This document shows positions 44,247-53,287 of a stretch of DNA of 64,000 nucleotides, piece by piece. Both the position numbers and the translations under genes were made by a program. Below the pieces are notes generated by a model. The model ran no database searches, was not told where the DNA came from, and saw nothing but the letters and a program-made list of their open reading frames with translations. The stretch's first letter is position 1. Every line of letters begins with the position of its first letter. The stretch is from Chitinophaga rupis (GTDB taxonomy: Bacteria; Bacteroidota; Bacteroidia; Chitinophagales; Chitinophagaceae). The stretch is from assembly GCF_900109685.1 (NCBI RefSeq), contig NZ_FOBB01000002.1:221653-285652 (forward strand). The letters are read 5' to 3'.

Positions 44247-44972
44247 ATGCCTGCAACTTTAGATAAACGATTTATAGTTACTGCTCTAAGCATATCTGTG
44301 GTTTATGTTTTCATAATAGTTTTATTAAGTAAGCTAATTAATAAAGAAACTGCTGGTGTTGCCGGTGTGGCGCTTACTGCAATTGCTACAGCTATTTTCA
44401 AGCAATATGAGAATCTTAGATTTCCAGACCAACGTAATGTTTCTTTGAGTCTAGCTGACAAATCCGCTGGTAGCAAGGAGAGTATTTGGAAGGTATTAGT
44501 CATAGGATTTACTTTAACGGGTATACGCATACTGCTCCAAGATGTTTTTGACGGAGTATTTCCGCTACTTTTTCCAGTTCCAGAAGATTTTAAAAATTTA
44601 TCCGGGGGGCACGACATTGGAATTGTCAATAACGGAGTTATTTTGCACTATAGCAAATGGGAGACTTTAATAACTTGTTTTTCTTTTTTTATCGGTAGCA
44701 TTATAGTGACAAAAGCATTTAGGTGCCCTTCATATGCAGTTATTGTTTATGGTACATTATTGGCTATGTGCATACACTTTTATTTTGAGTCACTATCTTA
44801 CTATATTTATAAAGATGGTGCGATTAATAATGTTATCAAAGACCTGGAAGAGTATATTTATGCTCTTTTATATGCAGCCTTTTCATTTTTAGGAGCTTTC
44901 ATCGTAAAGCGCTTCAAAATAGTTGGTATAGTTGCTACCAACAAAGGAGAAGCGGAAATAAACGTTGTTTGA
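44247..44972 (+). CDS. Multi-pass membrane protein, hypothetical
   Basis: The 241-residue protein has about six hydrophobic helices (roughly 9-28, 36-52, 80-97, 138-158, 165-186 and 205-225) and basic ends. No catalytic or binding motifs are visible. The base composition is AT-rich like its surroundings. It stands alone, with long empty flanks on both sides, which is typical of a cargo gene brought in by an element. Confidence 0.6.
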   Translation: MPATLDKRFIVTALSISVVYVFIIVLLSKLINKETAGVAGVALTAIATAIFKQYENLRFPDQRNVSLSLADKSAGSKESIWKVLVIGFTLTGIRILLQDVFDGVFPLLFPVPEDFKNLSGGHDIGIVNNGVILHYSKWETLITCFSFFIGSIIVTKAFRCPSYAVIVYGTLLAMCIHFYFESLSYYIYKDGAINNVIKDLEEYIYALLYAAFSFLGAFIVKRFKIVGIVATNKGEAEINVV

Positions 44973-45425
44973 TAACACATCCCTAATACCACGTTGATTG
45001 TCTCTTATTTTTACCTTCATAGGGGCTGACTTGGGATGGACTTAAAATTTCGGCAGCAATACCATGTTACGTGTAGGACAGGCATATGCGACTTTCATAC
45101 GGGTTAAAAACGACATACCATTACAAATAAAGTATGCTATACGTTAGCAGTGCGCCTGAACATGAACAGTATAACCAACATATAAACGATTTTTTTATCA
45201 TAACTTTTGTTATCTTCATTTTCATTAATAAACAGGCCACAATTTGAAACCCTATACGTTCTCATAATGGCAGTTCCCTCAATTTTAATTACTTAGTTGT
45301 TGACCTAAACTGCAACAGATCATAGTTTGACACTCGCCGGGCTTCACAGCAAGTTCCCGGGAATGTTTCAAGCATTTTTGTATCCTATTTGAGTTAATAA
45401 TTCCTTAAACCCTAAATTTCATTTT
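44973..45425. other. Spacer without a recognisable gene
   Basis: No reading frame with coding character or a ribosome-binding site is visible. I see no clear hairpin terminator for the preceding gene and no long repeat. A promoter for the lipoprotein gene must lie near its right end. Confidence 0.45.
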
Positions 45426-46409
45426 ATGAAAATTCAACTATCAATTGCCGTATGCTTTTTATTAGCATTGTCTGTTGCCGGCTGCAGAAAAGAGCTTAAA
45501 ACCGGCAAAGGCCCATCTGACCCTTTTAATGCTGCTGACAAAAATGCTAAAGTAGAAAAGAACGTTAGTGCGCTGAGTGTAGCCGGCCCATTTACCGATT
45601 GGTCAGGTAAGGTTAGTGTTGTTTTAGTTTCAACGGATTTTGGCCCCGGTGATCTGGTTCAGGGGAGTGTTACTGTGGCGGATGATTATGTGCTTGTGGG
45701 AGGAGGTGCCTATAATTACCAGGGAGAACCCGGTTCTTTCCTGACAGGATCCTATCCCAGCAACGACCTAAGAACGTGGTATATAGAATCTAAAGGGCGC
45801 CCGGGTGTAACGCCTTACTATCTGGCATGTTATGCTATAGGTCTTAAGATCGAAGGGTTGTCAAGCGCTGATCTGAGAAATTATATAAGGCTAACTTCCG
45901 CTACATCGGGTGTAGCATCCCAACCATCGGCATCCGCAAGTTTAACAGGTAGCGGATACACGTTGATAGGTGGCGGTGCAAAAGTGAATTGGAGTGGCGC
46001 CGGCAATTTTTTAACGGATAGCCATCCCACTGGTACTGATAATGCCTGGTATGTTGCAAGTAAAGACCATATTACAAGTTCACCTGCATCTATTACGGCT
46101 TATGCAATTGGCATTACGAAAGACATTCCAAATTTTGGTACGCTGGATATTGGATCTGATCTGGCTACCTTAGTTCCTCAATGCCTGTCAGTAAATGAAG
46201 GTTCCATTGCAGTTAAGATACCACAAGGATGGGTACTTACTTGTCCGGGAGGAGCAGCAAGATACAGGCAATATGGGAGGATGATCATTGGTATGTATCC
46301 TACCCTCAATTTCAGTAGTAGTAGCGCTAACCTCAAGACAGGCAGCAGTCAACAATGGGATTGTGGAGAATCTACAGTGTATGCTATGAGGATTCAAAAA
46401 TTGAGGTAA
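45426..46409 (+). CDS. Lipoprotein with a duplicated domain, function unknown
   Basis: The 327-residue protein begins with a lipoprotein signal whose lipobox is S-V-A-G-C (Cys 20). Two homologous repeats follow: one around residues 85-145 (LVGGGAYNYQGEPGSFLTGSYP, then a W-Y-I-E-S-K strand) and one around 175-230 (LIGGGAKVNWSGAGNFLTDSHP, then W-Y-V-A-S-K and A-Y-A-I-G). A third, shorter segment near 255-327 keeps the CPGG-type glycine turn. Such repeats often form beta-sandwich or jelly-roll surfaces on the outer membrane. The gene is isolated. Confidence 0.6.
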   Translation: MKIQLSIAVCFLLALSVAGCRKELKTGKGPSDPFNAADKNAKVEKNVSALSVAGPFTDWSGKVSVVLVSTDFGPGDLVQGSVTVADDYVLVGGGAYNYQGEPGSFLTGSYPSNDLRTWYIESKGRPGVTPYYLACYAIGLKIEGLSSADLRNYIRLTSATSGVASQPSASASLTGSGYTLIGGGAKVNWSGAGNFLTDSHPTGTDNAWYVASKDHITSSPASITAYAIGITKDIPNFGTLDIGSDLATLVPQCLSVNEGSIAVKIPQGWVLTCPGGAARYRQYGRMIIGMYPTLNFSSSSANLKTGSSQQWDCGESTVYAMRIQKLR

Positions 46410-46549
46410 TTTATTTAGCAGACGCCATCCGGGAGATAGCGTCTGCTTTAATATGTATTAGTTAAGATTTGATCCGGCAATCGTAGCTATTTCAAGCAAT
46501 GCCTATATCGCGTATTCGTGATCCGCTATTTACGCTGCTGGTTGCCGGC

Positions 46550-46675
46550 TTAATGAAATTTCGGTATGTAGTCCATCAATTGTAAAACGTGTATAAATTG
46601 GGCTTTGCCATCCTTAGCTTTCCGGGCTATACTTCTTTTTAGCCAAAATAAAATAGAAAGGTCCTGCTTACTCAT
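46550..46675 (-). pseudogene. Tyrosine integrase, N-terminal fragment
   Basis: From an ATG at 46675 the frame encodes M-S-K-Q-D-L-S-I-L-F-W-L-K-R-S, the start of the arm-binding domain of Bacteroidota tyrosine integrases (SILFWL..S....KA). The fragment loses the match after about 28 residues and ends by residue 41. It lies beside the left direct repeat, oriented away from it, which is where an integrase gene would sit in an element inserted at a tRNA gene. The rest of the integrase is gone. Confidence 0.6.
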
Positions 46676-46741
46676 AGTTATCGTTTTTAAGATGGTTAAG
46701 AATGAAATACTTTGAGTTCTTTCAAATTCTTTCAAACTGCC

Positions 46742-46915
46742 ACAATCATTCGGTTACCTAAAATTGCGGATTTTACAAGGTAACCGGATAAGTAACCGAA
46801 TCGATAGCTATTGATGGACTTTCTTTGAAATACAATTTTTGCAAAACCGCTACTGCGACATATATAAACGAAAAAAACATTCCTAAGAATGCCTTTCGTG
46901 ATCCCGCTGGGACTC
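46742..46915. repeat. Left att-type direct repeat with tRNA-Lys 3' end and arm repeats
   Basis: The block is a diverged copy of 52993-53168. The last 18 nt (46898-46915) are identical to the 3' end of the tRNA-Lys gene plus one base, so it is an att core. Upstream lie the terminator copy (46872-46896, left arm altered) and integrase arm-like sites TCGGTTACC (46750-46758), GGTAACCGG (46779-46787) and AGTAACCGA (46791-46799). Two further GGTAACCGA copies lie to its right (46972-46980 and 46984-46992). Confidence 0.75.
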
Positions 46916-47306
46916 AGTACAGGCACCTCAAATGCGCCACTGTATTGATTCTGTAAAAAGCTATCAATGGTGGTAACCGAAAAGGTAACCGATTCCTTTG
47001 GTAGGTATTTGAAATATTGAAAGATCTAAATTGCAAGGGGCGATCTAAATCATCCCCTGACAATCCCTCAAAGTTATTTAAATTATATCAAAGCATTCTG
47101 GCAAAATTCAAAGGCAGAAATTCACAAAAAGGACTGCTACCAATGGAATCCATGACCGCTAACGTGCCTACAGACACGAACCATGCCTCGGAAATCACAG
47201 CAGTCCGTATTGATGGGCTGGGGCTTACTACAATAGAATAACAGACTACTATTTCTCAAAATTTATTCTTCAGTCCCCATTGGAGAAATACCATGTCACA
47301 GGTAGT

Positions 47307-49187
47307 TTATATTATCAAGACGAAATCATGAGGTGTTGTCTTCTCATTAAAGGTTATCTCTGCGTTCAAGTCGGTCAATGACTTATTGACTATTATCCTA
47401 CAGGTAAATCTTTTGTCAGGTTGAACATCCAAATCCAATACTTCAATAATTTGGCTGAATAATTTGTAATCAATCTTCGCATTTGTTTTTAACCCAGCAA
47501 GCTCCGAAATATCACCTTTTGAGATGGCTATTTGAACTGTTTGTACCCATTCCACTATCAGATACTTTAGGTGTCTGCTTAAGTCAACCTTCACTTGTGG
47601 TACTGATGCTTTTAATATAGAGATCAACTCCGGGTAAGTGGTTTCAAGCAAATTTTTATCAGTTGTTGCTAAAATATAGTCTCGCTCTGCGTGGAACGAC
47701 GTGTTTTTATCCTTGTCTGTAAAAGTGAGATAGTCAAATGTAGATTGAGTATAATAATGCTCTATTTCTCCTTTCGGAAATATAAAAATATTTGCAGCTT
47801 TGAACGCTTCCAAAAGTAAATTAAATCTCGGGACGATATAATTAATATTTGGTTGCTGAGCCAGTGATACTTCGGATAGGATTTTCGTTTTATGTTTAAT
47901 AAGTGCAATTAAACATGAATTCACAACTGTACCTCTCTTGTCCGCAACGGATATGATTGGTTTCAAGAGATTTATTAAGTGAGTAACATCAGGGTCGGTA
48001 GACATCTTTGTTACCAAATCATCAGCAACTTCTTTCAGCTTTCTATCCAACTCGCCGATCAATAATGATAGGTCGGTTCCTAACCCATTTTGTTGAATGA
48101 ATGAATTGCAATTTGGGTCAGCTTGAGCTACTTCTCGAAGTTTACCTTTGAAGAATGCATCCATGTCAGCGATTATTCTTGCTTGAATTTTGAGGTGCTT
48201 ACACAGTCTAAAGAAAACTGCCAATTCATCTTTACCACCAACATCGATAACACATGAACCGGAAGCATAAATGTTATAATTTAACTTGTCAAACAGTAAA
48301 GTGATAATTTGTTGGTCCGTATAACCTTCGACAAATACAGGGTAAGGTGAGAAGAAAAATTGCTTGTGATGGGTATTGAAACGTGGCAAAAATCTGTTCA
48401 GGATATATTCATCTTGTGCATCTAAGGTATCTACATGATCAGGCGGCAGATTATAGTGGCAAATAAGAATGCTTTTCAAGTCTTCAATACTTCTTAGATC
48501 TAAGAAGTAAGGAGAATGAGTAATAATGAAGAAGAGTTTTTTACTCGGCTCAGTTTTGGGGTCGCCTGCAAATTTCCTTATCTCAGTGAGAAAGAATGAT
48601 TGAAATTGTGGATGAAGATGCAATTCTGGCTCATCTAAAATCAAACAATCTTTACTTTCATCATATAAAAAAGTTAGAAGTGTTAGAATTTCTTTCAAGC
48701 CATGACATTCCTTCTCTCTTAGTTCATATTCCGTTCCCCCAATATTGTTTTGAATTTTTGGCTTTAAATATCCACCTTCCTCAACAAGTCTAATTGTCTT
48801 ATTAAAAATGTCAGAAAGAAGTGCTTCAATTTTTACTCGTACATCAAGACGTTCTTTGAGAATAACGAATGCAGAAGAAGAAAGTCCATAATCTTCACCA
48901 CGCCTTTTCAATTCGTTAAATTGGGAAATATTAAATCCATCTTGTAACGCGCTTCCATGGCTAAAATATGAATAATTCTGCTTTTCTAAGCCGCTTAAGC
49001 GTTCCGCATTTAAAAGTCTCGCCTTATAGCCTTTTTGGCTTAGTTGTTTCTTTAATTGCTCGGCGAATAAAGATTTACCTGTTCCATTGGGGCCAACTAT
49101 TAAATTGATTTGACCCCAGTTGTTTTTTGTAAATGTCTGTGTATTCCAAAGGTCGGGAATCTGAATTGAGATTGGTATGGTTATCAT
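47307..49187 (-). CDS. OLD-like AAA ATPase with TOPRIM nuclease domain
   Basis: The 626-residue protein has an ABC/AAA15-type ATPase half: Walker A G-P-N-G-T-G-K-S (32-39) and Walker B with C-L-I-L-D-E-P-E-L-H-L-H-P (181-193). The I-I-T-H-S-P switch (221-226) follows. From about 284 a TOPRIM half begins: catalytic Glu287 in V-E-G-Y-T-D, then D-V-G-G-K-D (315-320) and D341-M-D343. This is the OLD/GajA layout, which nicks DNA during phage defence. The C-terminus (about 400-626) is unrecognised. No UvrD-type partner is next to it, so it is not a Gabija pair; it may act alone or with the NACHT gene. Confidence 0.82.
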   Translation of the reverse strand: MITIPISIQIPDLWNTQTFTKNNWGQINLIVGPNGTGKSLFAEQLKKQLSQKGYKARLLNAERLSGLEKQNYSYFSHGSALQDGFNISQFNELKRRGEDYGLSSSAFVILKERLDVRVKIEALLSDIFNKTIRLVEEGGYLKPKIQNNIGGTEYELREKECHGLKEILTLLTFLYDESKDCLILDEPELHLHPQFQSFFLTEIRKFAGDPKTEPSKKLFFIITHSPYFLDLRSIEDLKSILICHYNLPPDHVDTLDAQDEYILNRFLPRFNTHHKQFFFSPYPVFVEGYTDQQIITLLFDKLNYNIYASGSCVIDVGGKDELAVFFRLCKHLKIQARIIADMDAFFKGKLREVAQADPNCNSFIQQNGLGTDLSLLIGELDRKLKEVADDLVTKMSTDPDVTHLINLLKPIISVADKRGTVVNSCLIALIKHKTKILSEVSLAQQPNINYIVPRFNLLLEAFKAANIFIFPKGEIEHYYTQSTFDYLTFTDKDKNTSFHAERDYILATTDKNLLETTYPELISILKASVPQVKVDLSRHLKYLIVEWVQTVQIAISKGDISELAGLKTNAKIDYKLFSQIIEVLDLDVQPDKRFTCRIIVNKSLTDLNAEITFNEKTTPHDFVLII

Positions 49188-49993
49188 TTTACGATCTGTC
49201 AGTTATATTGCTGATAACAACTAATATACGTAATTTCACAATGCGGGATATCAGAAAAGTATGGTATTAGATATTATTGATTAACATAATTTAGGTTTTC
49301 TATATTTTGCCTGGAAGTTACGCAAATCCGTTTTCTGAATTAATTTCGGCCACGTGTGGATAGTCAGCCGTAATGGATTTGTACTATTTGCTGGGAGCCC
49401 GATCAAGCAATTTTTCCTAAACCATGAGTTCAGCATTGACCTGTTAAGAAGCTGAAGTAGTTTGAGAGTTCTCTGACTTCTTGTTATTATGAACAACAAC
49501 GAATGCTACGAATAAGTTCTGTTACATACGTGTACTGGTAAACATTAGTTCTACCAAGATCATCCTAATATTTTTTAATTCAATGAGTAAATAAAGGAAC
49601 AATCGCTCTGGATACTTCCTCTATCATAGGCGGTAACGAATACCTCATACCATCTGCACACTTAGCACTTGGGCTTAGTTATCACACTTGTTTAGACTTG
49701 GAATTCTTCATGGTTAATAATTTACAGAGCGTGAGTCCTGGGAGTTTTTGGGGCGTATTGCGGGAGCCATACAAAGTACCCTAATATTGGCAGCAGGTTG
49801 ATTGCTCTAGGTGTTATATTAATTATTTTACATTTGTTGACTTCACCTTGACTAACTCCAGTATTAAAAATCATGAAATAGAAGTTAATTAATACCAATA
49901 GCAAACGTTGATTTAGGTAGCGCTATAGGTTTTAGCAGAGATACAATTTAAGAATTTAGAAAAAGGATGTATCTTCAGGTAGTCCGTTAATAA
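49188..49993. other. AT-rich spacer inside the island
   Basis: This stretch of about 800 nt separates divergent defence-like genes. The small frames present have no recognisable motifs and no ribosome-binding sites. It must contain two divergent promoters. I see no long inverted repeat or tRNA-like structure by eye. Confidence 0.45.
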
Positions 49994-49999
49994 TTGCAA

Positions 50000-51946
50000 A
50001 TGGAAGAAATCAGTCGATTACTTTCAGAATACATAAATCCCTTATTACACGACGCCGGCCAATATTGGCTGGAAAAACATTCTTTGCTTCTACTCACCTT
50101 GGTATTCGTCGTTCTTCTCCCAGGACTTCATAAACTCATTATATTTTTACTAGAACGTCGCAAAAAAGGAATTCTTCGTCGTAATCTATACCCTTTTTTC
50201 GACGCAGCTGAAATCGTTAATGCAACCAAATACTATGTAGAAACACGATTTCAAAATATTGATCCAGCCAACGAACAGGAAACGCGTTTGGCAAATGTGT
50301 TCTCTGCAAAACAAAAGATTATACCATTCCTTATTAAAAAGTCTTTTAACAGCGATGATAGTCAGAAATATTTCATGGTACTAGCAGATTCCGGCATGGG
50401 AAAAACAACGATGTTGATTAATCTTTACTATACTTATTTACGTCAAATCGGCCGAAGATTTGAGATTAAATTGCTCCCGCTTGGAAGTAAAGATCTAGAC
50501 AGCACCTTGCTGAGCATTAACCAGACTGATAAACAAAAGAAAATTTTATTACTGGACGGATTTGATGAGGATCCAAAGGCCGTAGAGGACTACCGCAAAC
50601 GCATGAATGAGCTCTTAGATCTCACATCAGAATTCAGAAAGGTAATTATTACCTCACGGACACAATTTTTTGAATCGGCGATTGAGGAACCTTACGAAAC
50701 AGGACAGATGAAGTTTGGCGGTGACAAAGGTATGCACTTCTTTTATAAGATGTATGTATCACCCTTTGATGATAAGAATGTCTCGGATTATTTAAATAAG
50801 AAGTACGGCTTCTTTAACAAACGCAAGAAGCGAGTTGCTAAAGGTATAGTAGAACAATGCCCTAACCTAATGGTACGGCCAATGTTGCTGGCCTACATTG
50901 ACAATCTTGTTACAGAAAATCAAACCTATAAATACTCCTACGAGCTTTATGACACATTGATCACAAAATGGCTTGACCGGGAATCCAGCCGAGTGCCGGT
51001 GTGCAGTAAAGGAAAGTTTAAAGCGGATTTACGCCTATTCTCTAGGGCTGTTGCTATCGATATATATTATAATCAAAAAGAGCGAAATGGACTTTTTATA
51101 AACTCAGAAGAGCTCTCCGAACTTGCCAGAAAATTTGATATTGATTTAACAATTATTGACCTTAAAAGTAAATCCTTGCTTAATAGGAACGCTAGTGGAC
51201 AATATAAATTTTCGCACAAATCTATTTTAGAATATTTCCTTTCCCTCGAAATATTTGAAAATGAGAATTTCCGAAACACTTTTAATTATGAGAGTATGTC
51301 ACAGGCGAAAGCCTTCCACAGCGAAATGTGCCATGCAATCGTATCAAGAGAACAGCACCGGGTAAATTTCGATATCCCGTACGAAACAACCACCTACAGT
51401 AATCTGGTTGTATACCTCAAAAAATATTTGCCTGTTTGTCCAATTCAAGGCATCGAAATTAATCGTTCTCTCACTATTTTGAACCCACACGAATTCAGCA
51501 ATAATTTTTTTTGGGGGCTGAGAAACATATTCTTCATCAACATTCTAATTACCCAAAAGTCAGATATTGAAAAACTGCTATTGCTACCCAATTTAAAAGG
51601 AATTTGTATTTTGAATGATTGTAGCCAATTCAGATCTCACTTCATGGATATTCGAATGGAACAAAACGAAAATAAACTACAGCTTTTTGCAGACGATTTT
51701 AAGCATCTTATTTCCAGGATTAATTCAGATAGAACTGTTTCCGGCTTACAGGGATTTGTTGAAAAAAGAGAACCAAATGTGCACAACATTTTTGGACGAC
51801 CCCACGAAACGAGCAAAAAATTATATGATATTTATATATCGACACTCTTTGTATGCGTTAAAGCAAAGATCAAACAATCGCGTCCAGATATAACCTTCTA
51901 CTCAGATCCGATCGATGAGAACGGCAAAACGATTTCTGTCTTTTAG
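50000..51946 (+). CDS. Membrane-anchored NACHT-type STAND NTPase
   Basis: The ATG at 50000 is chosen over a TTG two codons upstream. The protein of 648 residues has one N-terminal transmembrane helix (about 28-50) followed by a basic stretch. The NACHT module follows: Walker A A-D-S-G-M-G-K-T-T (about 129-137), Walker B I-L-L-L-D-G-F-D-E (about 182-190) and the T-S-R-T-Q sensor loop. The winged-helix part ends with F-S-H-K-S-I-L-E-Y-F, typical of NACHT/AAA STAND proteins. The C-terminal third (about 430-648) may sense a trigger. Known bacterial NACHT proteins of this size defend against phages; here the helix could be the effector or anchor. Confidence 0.83.
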   Translation: MEEISRLLSEYINPLLHDAGQYWLEKHSLLLLTLVFVVLLPGLHKLIIFLLERRKKGILRRNLYPFFDAAEIVNATKYYVETRFQNIDPANEQETRLANVFSAKQKIIPFLIKKSFNSDDSQKYFMVLADSGMGKTTMLINLYYTYLRQIGRRFEIKLLPLGSKDLDSTLLSINQTDKQKKILLLDGFDEDPKAVEDYRKRMNELLDLTSEFRKVIITSRTQFFESAIEEPYETGQMKFGGDKGMHFFYKMYVSPFDDKNVSDYLNKKYGFFNKRKKRVAKGIVEQCPNLMVRPMLLAYIDNLVTENQTYKYSYELYDTLITKWLDRESSRVPVCSKGKFKADLRLFSRAVAIDIYYNQKERNGLFINSEELSELARKFDIDLTIIDLKSKSLLNRNASGQYKFSHKSILEYFLSLEIFENENFRNTFNYESMSQAKAFHSEMCHAIVSREQHRVNFDIPYETTTYSNLVVYLKKYLPVCPIQGIEINRSLTILNPHEFSNNFFWGLRNIFFINILITQKSDIEKLLLLPNLKGICILNDCSQFRSHFMDIRMEQNENKLQLFADDFKHLISRINSDRTVSGLQGFVEKREPNVHNIFGRPHETSKKLYDIYISTLFVCVKAKIKQSRPDITFYSDPIDENGKTISVF

Positions 51947-52181
51947 ATTCATGGGATGGCTCGAAGGAATAGTAATGGCTCTCTTCCTGTACTTTTCCGG
52001 TGTAATGTTCAATAGCAATGTATCAAAATAGACATCTTTTCCGATGCTTTGGTTATCTAAATAAACACATAGAATCACTGATTTTTAGTTGTTTTATAAC
52101 GACCTTTTGGTACTTGAACTCGAACCTTTTTGCATCTCACTTGCGTCGCCCCACCATATTGAAATGCAATGTTAGTAGCAG

Positions 52182-52862
52182 TTAATATTTGTCTATCAAG
52201 TTAGCAATTCTTGTGTCAAACGGATTGAATATTCTAAACTGATAGTCGTTGTAAGTTATGGAAATCAAATACTCTATGTCATCTAAGGCATCTACTATTT
52301 TATTAGTGTTTAACGAATTCATTTTGTCAACCACTTCTTTGTTTCCAGCTATTTTGGTTTTAAGCTGCTCTAAGAATTCACTACGGGCTTTTTCCCTAAT
52401 ATAGTTTTGAACAACACTGTCTTCCAAAGATTGTACGTGTTTGTCGTAATTCTTTTTCCCAAGTAAAAAGGCAAATCTGTATGTGAATGGTGACCAATTT
52501 GTATCATTTTGAATAGTACTATCCAATTTTGCCTTGAATGTGTCACGAAGCTTTGCAACTTTTTCTTTAGCGAAATGGTTATTCACCTGCTGTTCAAAGT
52601 ATTTTTCGTAATTAATGAATATGTCCTTAAATATTTGATATTTAAATGAAGTCAGCTCGTATTCAAAAAACTGCATTTTTTTGTCCAGATATAACATGTA
52701 GTTATCAATAAGTAAGGTCTTTATTTTTGCTTTCTCTTCTTTGCTTTTTAGAAGATAAGCTATAATTGTCCCAATCACTATTGTCGTTATGACGCCTAAA
52801 AAGGGTATGATTAAATCTTTGGTAATTTCATACCATGTTATGTCTTTAGGTGTGTGCGGCAT
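52182..52862 (-). CDS. Single-pass membrane protein, hypothetical
   Basis: The 226-residue protein has one N-terminal helix (about 14-36) followed by a long charged, probably helical region (about 40-180), with alternating Lys, Glu and hydrophobic residues that could form a coiled coil. No motifs are recognised. It is convergent with the NACHT gene, 235 nt away, and lies directly next to the right direct repeat, at the place where an integrase would usually sit. It could be a further defence or toxin gene. Confidence 0.6.
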   Translation of the reverse strand: MPHTPKDITWYEITKDLIIPFLGVITTIVIGTIIAYLLKSKEEKAKIKTLLIDNYMLYLDKKMQFFEYELTSFKYQIFKDIFINYEKYFEQQVNNHFAKEKVAKLRDTFKAKLDSTIQNDTNWSPFTYRFAFLLGKKNYDKHVQSLEDSVVQNYIREKARSEFLEQLKTKIAGNKEVVDKMNSLNTNKIVDALDDIEYLISITYNDYQFRIFNPFDTRIANLIDKY

Positions 52863-52992
52863 GTTGATAGTTTAATTTCTATTAGTACTTCAATATATGC
52901 AAGTTATACAAAAAATATACTTATCCTTTTAAGGAGGTTATAAATGAAATCCTTTGAACATTTTGGGCTTTTTCAAAGATTTCAAACTCCCT

Positions 52993-53168
52993 CCAGTCAT
53001 TCGGTTACCTAAAATTCAGAAAATTGAATGGTAACCGAAATGGTAACCGAACGGATAGCTATTGATAGATTTTCTTTGCAATACAATTTTTGCAAAAACA
53101 GCTACAGTGGCATGTATAAACGAAAAAAGGCATTCCTAAGAATGCCTTTTGTGATCCCGCTGGGACTC
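52993..53168. repeat. Right att-type direct repeat overlapping tRNA-Lys
   Basis: This is the partner of 46742-46915, in the same orientation. It contains arm-like sites TCGGTTACC (53001-53009), GGTAACCGA (53030-53038 and 53042-53050), the tRNA terminator and the last 17 nt of tRNA-Lys. The similarity continues weakly left to about 52930, which corresponds to the region just before the integrase start in the left copy. Confidence 0.75.
53123..53150 (-). terminator. Intrinsic terminator of tRNA-Lys
   Basis: An 11-bp stem (53125-53135 with 53140-53150) closes a four-base loop. On the minus strand it is followed by a T-run (TTTTTTCG). It lies just after the tRNA 3' end. A decayed copy sits in the left repeat, where two G residues of one arm have become A. 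Confidence 0.8.
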
Positions 53169-53224
53169 GAACCCAGGACCCATACATTAAAAGTGTATTG
53201 CTCTACCAACTGAGCTACGGAATC
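53152..53224 (-). tRNA. tRNA-Lys (anticodon TTT)
   Basis: The 73-nt gene folds as a full cloverleaf: acceptor stem GATTCCG with CGGGATC, D-arm GCTC-AGTTGGTA-GAGC, anticodon stem ATACA/TGTAT with loop CTTTTAA (anticodon TTT), and T-arm CTGGG-TTCGAGT-CCCAG, with A as discriminator. CCA is not encoded. The 3' end is the integration site of the neighbouring island. Confidence 0.95.
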
Positions 53225-53287
53225 ATTCCCGTTTTTTGATTTCGGGAGTGCAAAGATAGGAATTAATCTTTTTCTTCCAAATATTCT

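Noticed and set aside
47017..47241. Small plus-strand ORF (74 residues) inside the island
   Set aside because: There is no ribosome-binding site and no recognisable motif; it partly overlaps the region next to the att repeat. It cannot be excluded, but support is too weak.
49281..49499. Minus-strand ORF between the OLD-like and NACHT genes
   Set aside because: A basic, Leu-rich 72-residue translation without motifs in AT-rich spacer; probably chance.
47307..51946. Gabija or Avs system call
   Set aside because: No UvrD-type helicase lies next to the ATPase-TOPRIM gene, and the NACHT protein lacks the size and N-terminal nuclease of Avs; only the broader families are supported.
46742..53168. 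CRISPR-like interpretation of the GGTAACCGA repeats
   Set aside because: The repeats are 9 bp, irregularly spaced and in both orientations next to an att core; they fit integrase arm sites, not a CRISPR array.
53028..53213. Plus-strand ORF crossing tRNA-Lys
   Set aside because: It consists of att repeat and antisense tRNA sequence; the 'PLGLEPRTH' peptide is the common false translation of a tRNA 3' end.
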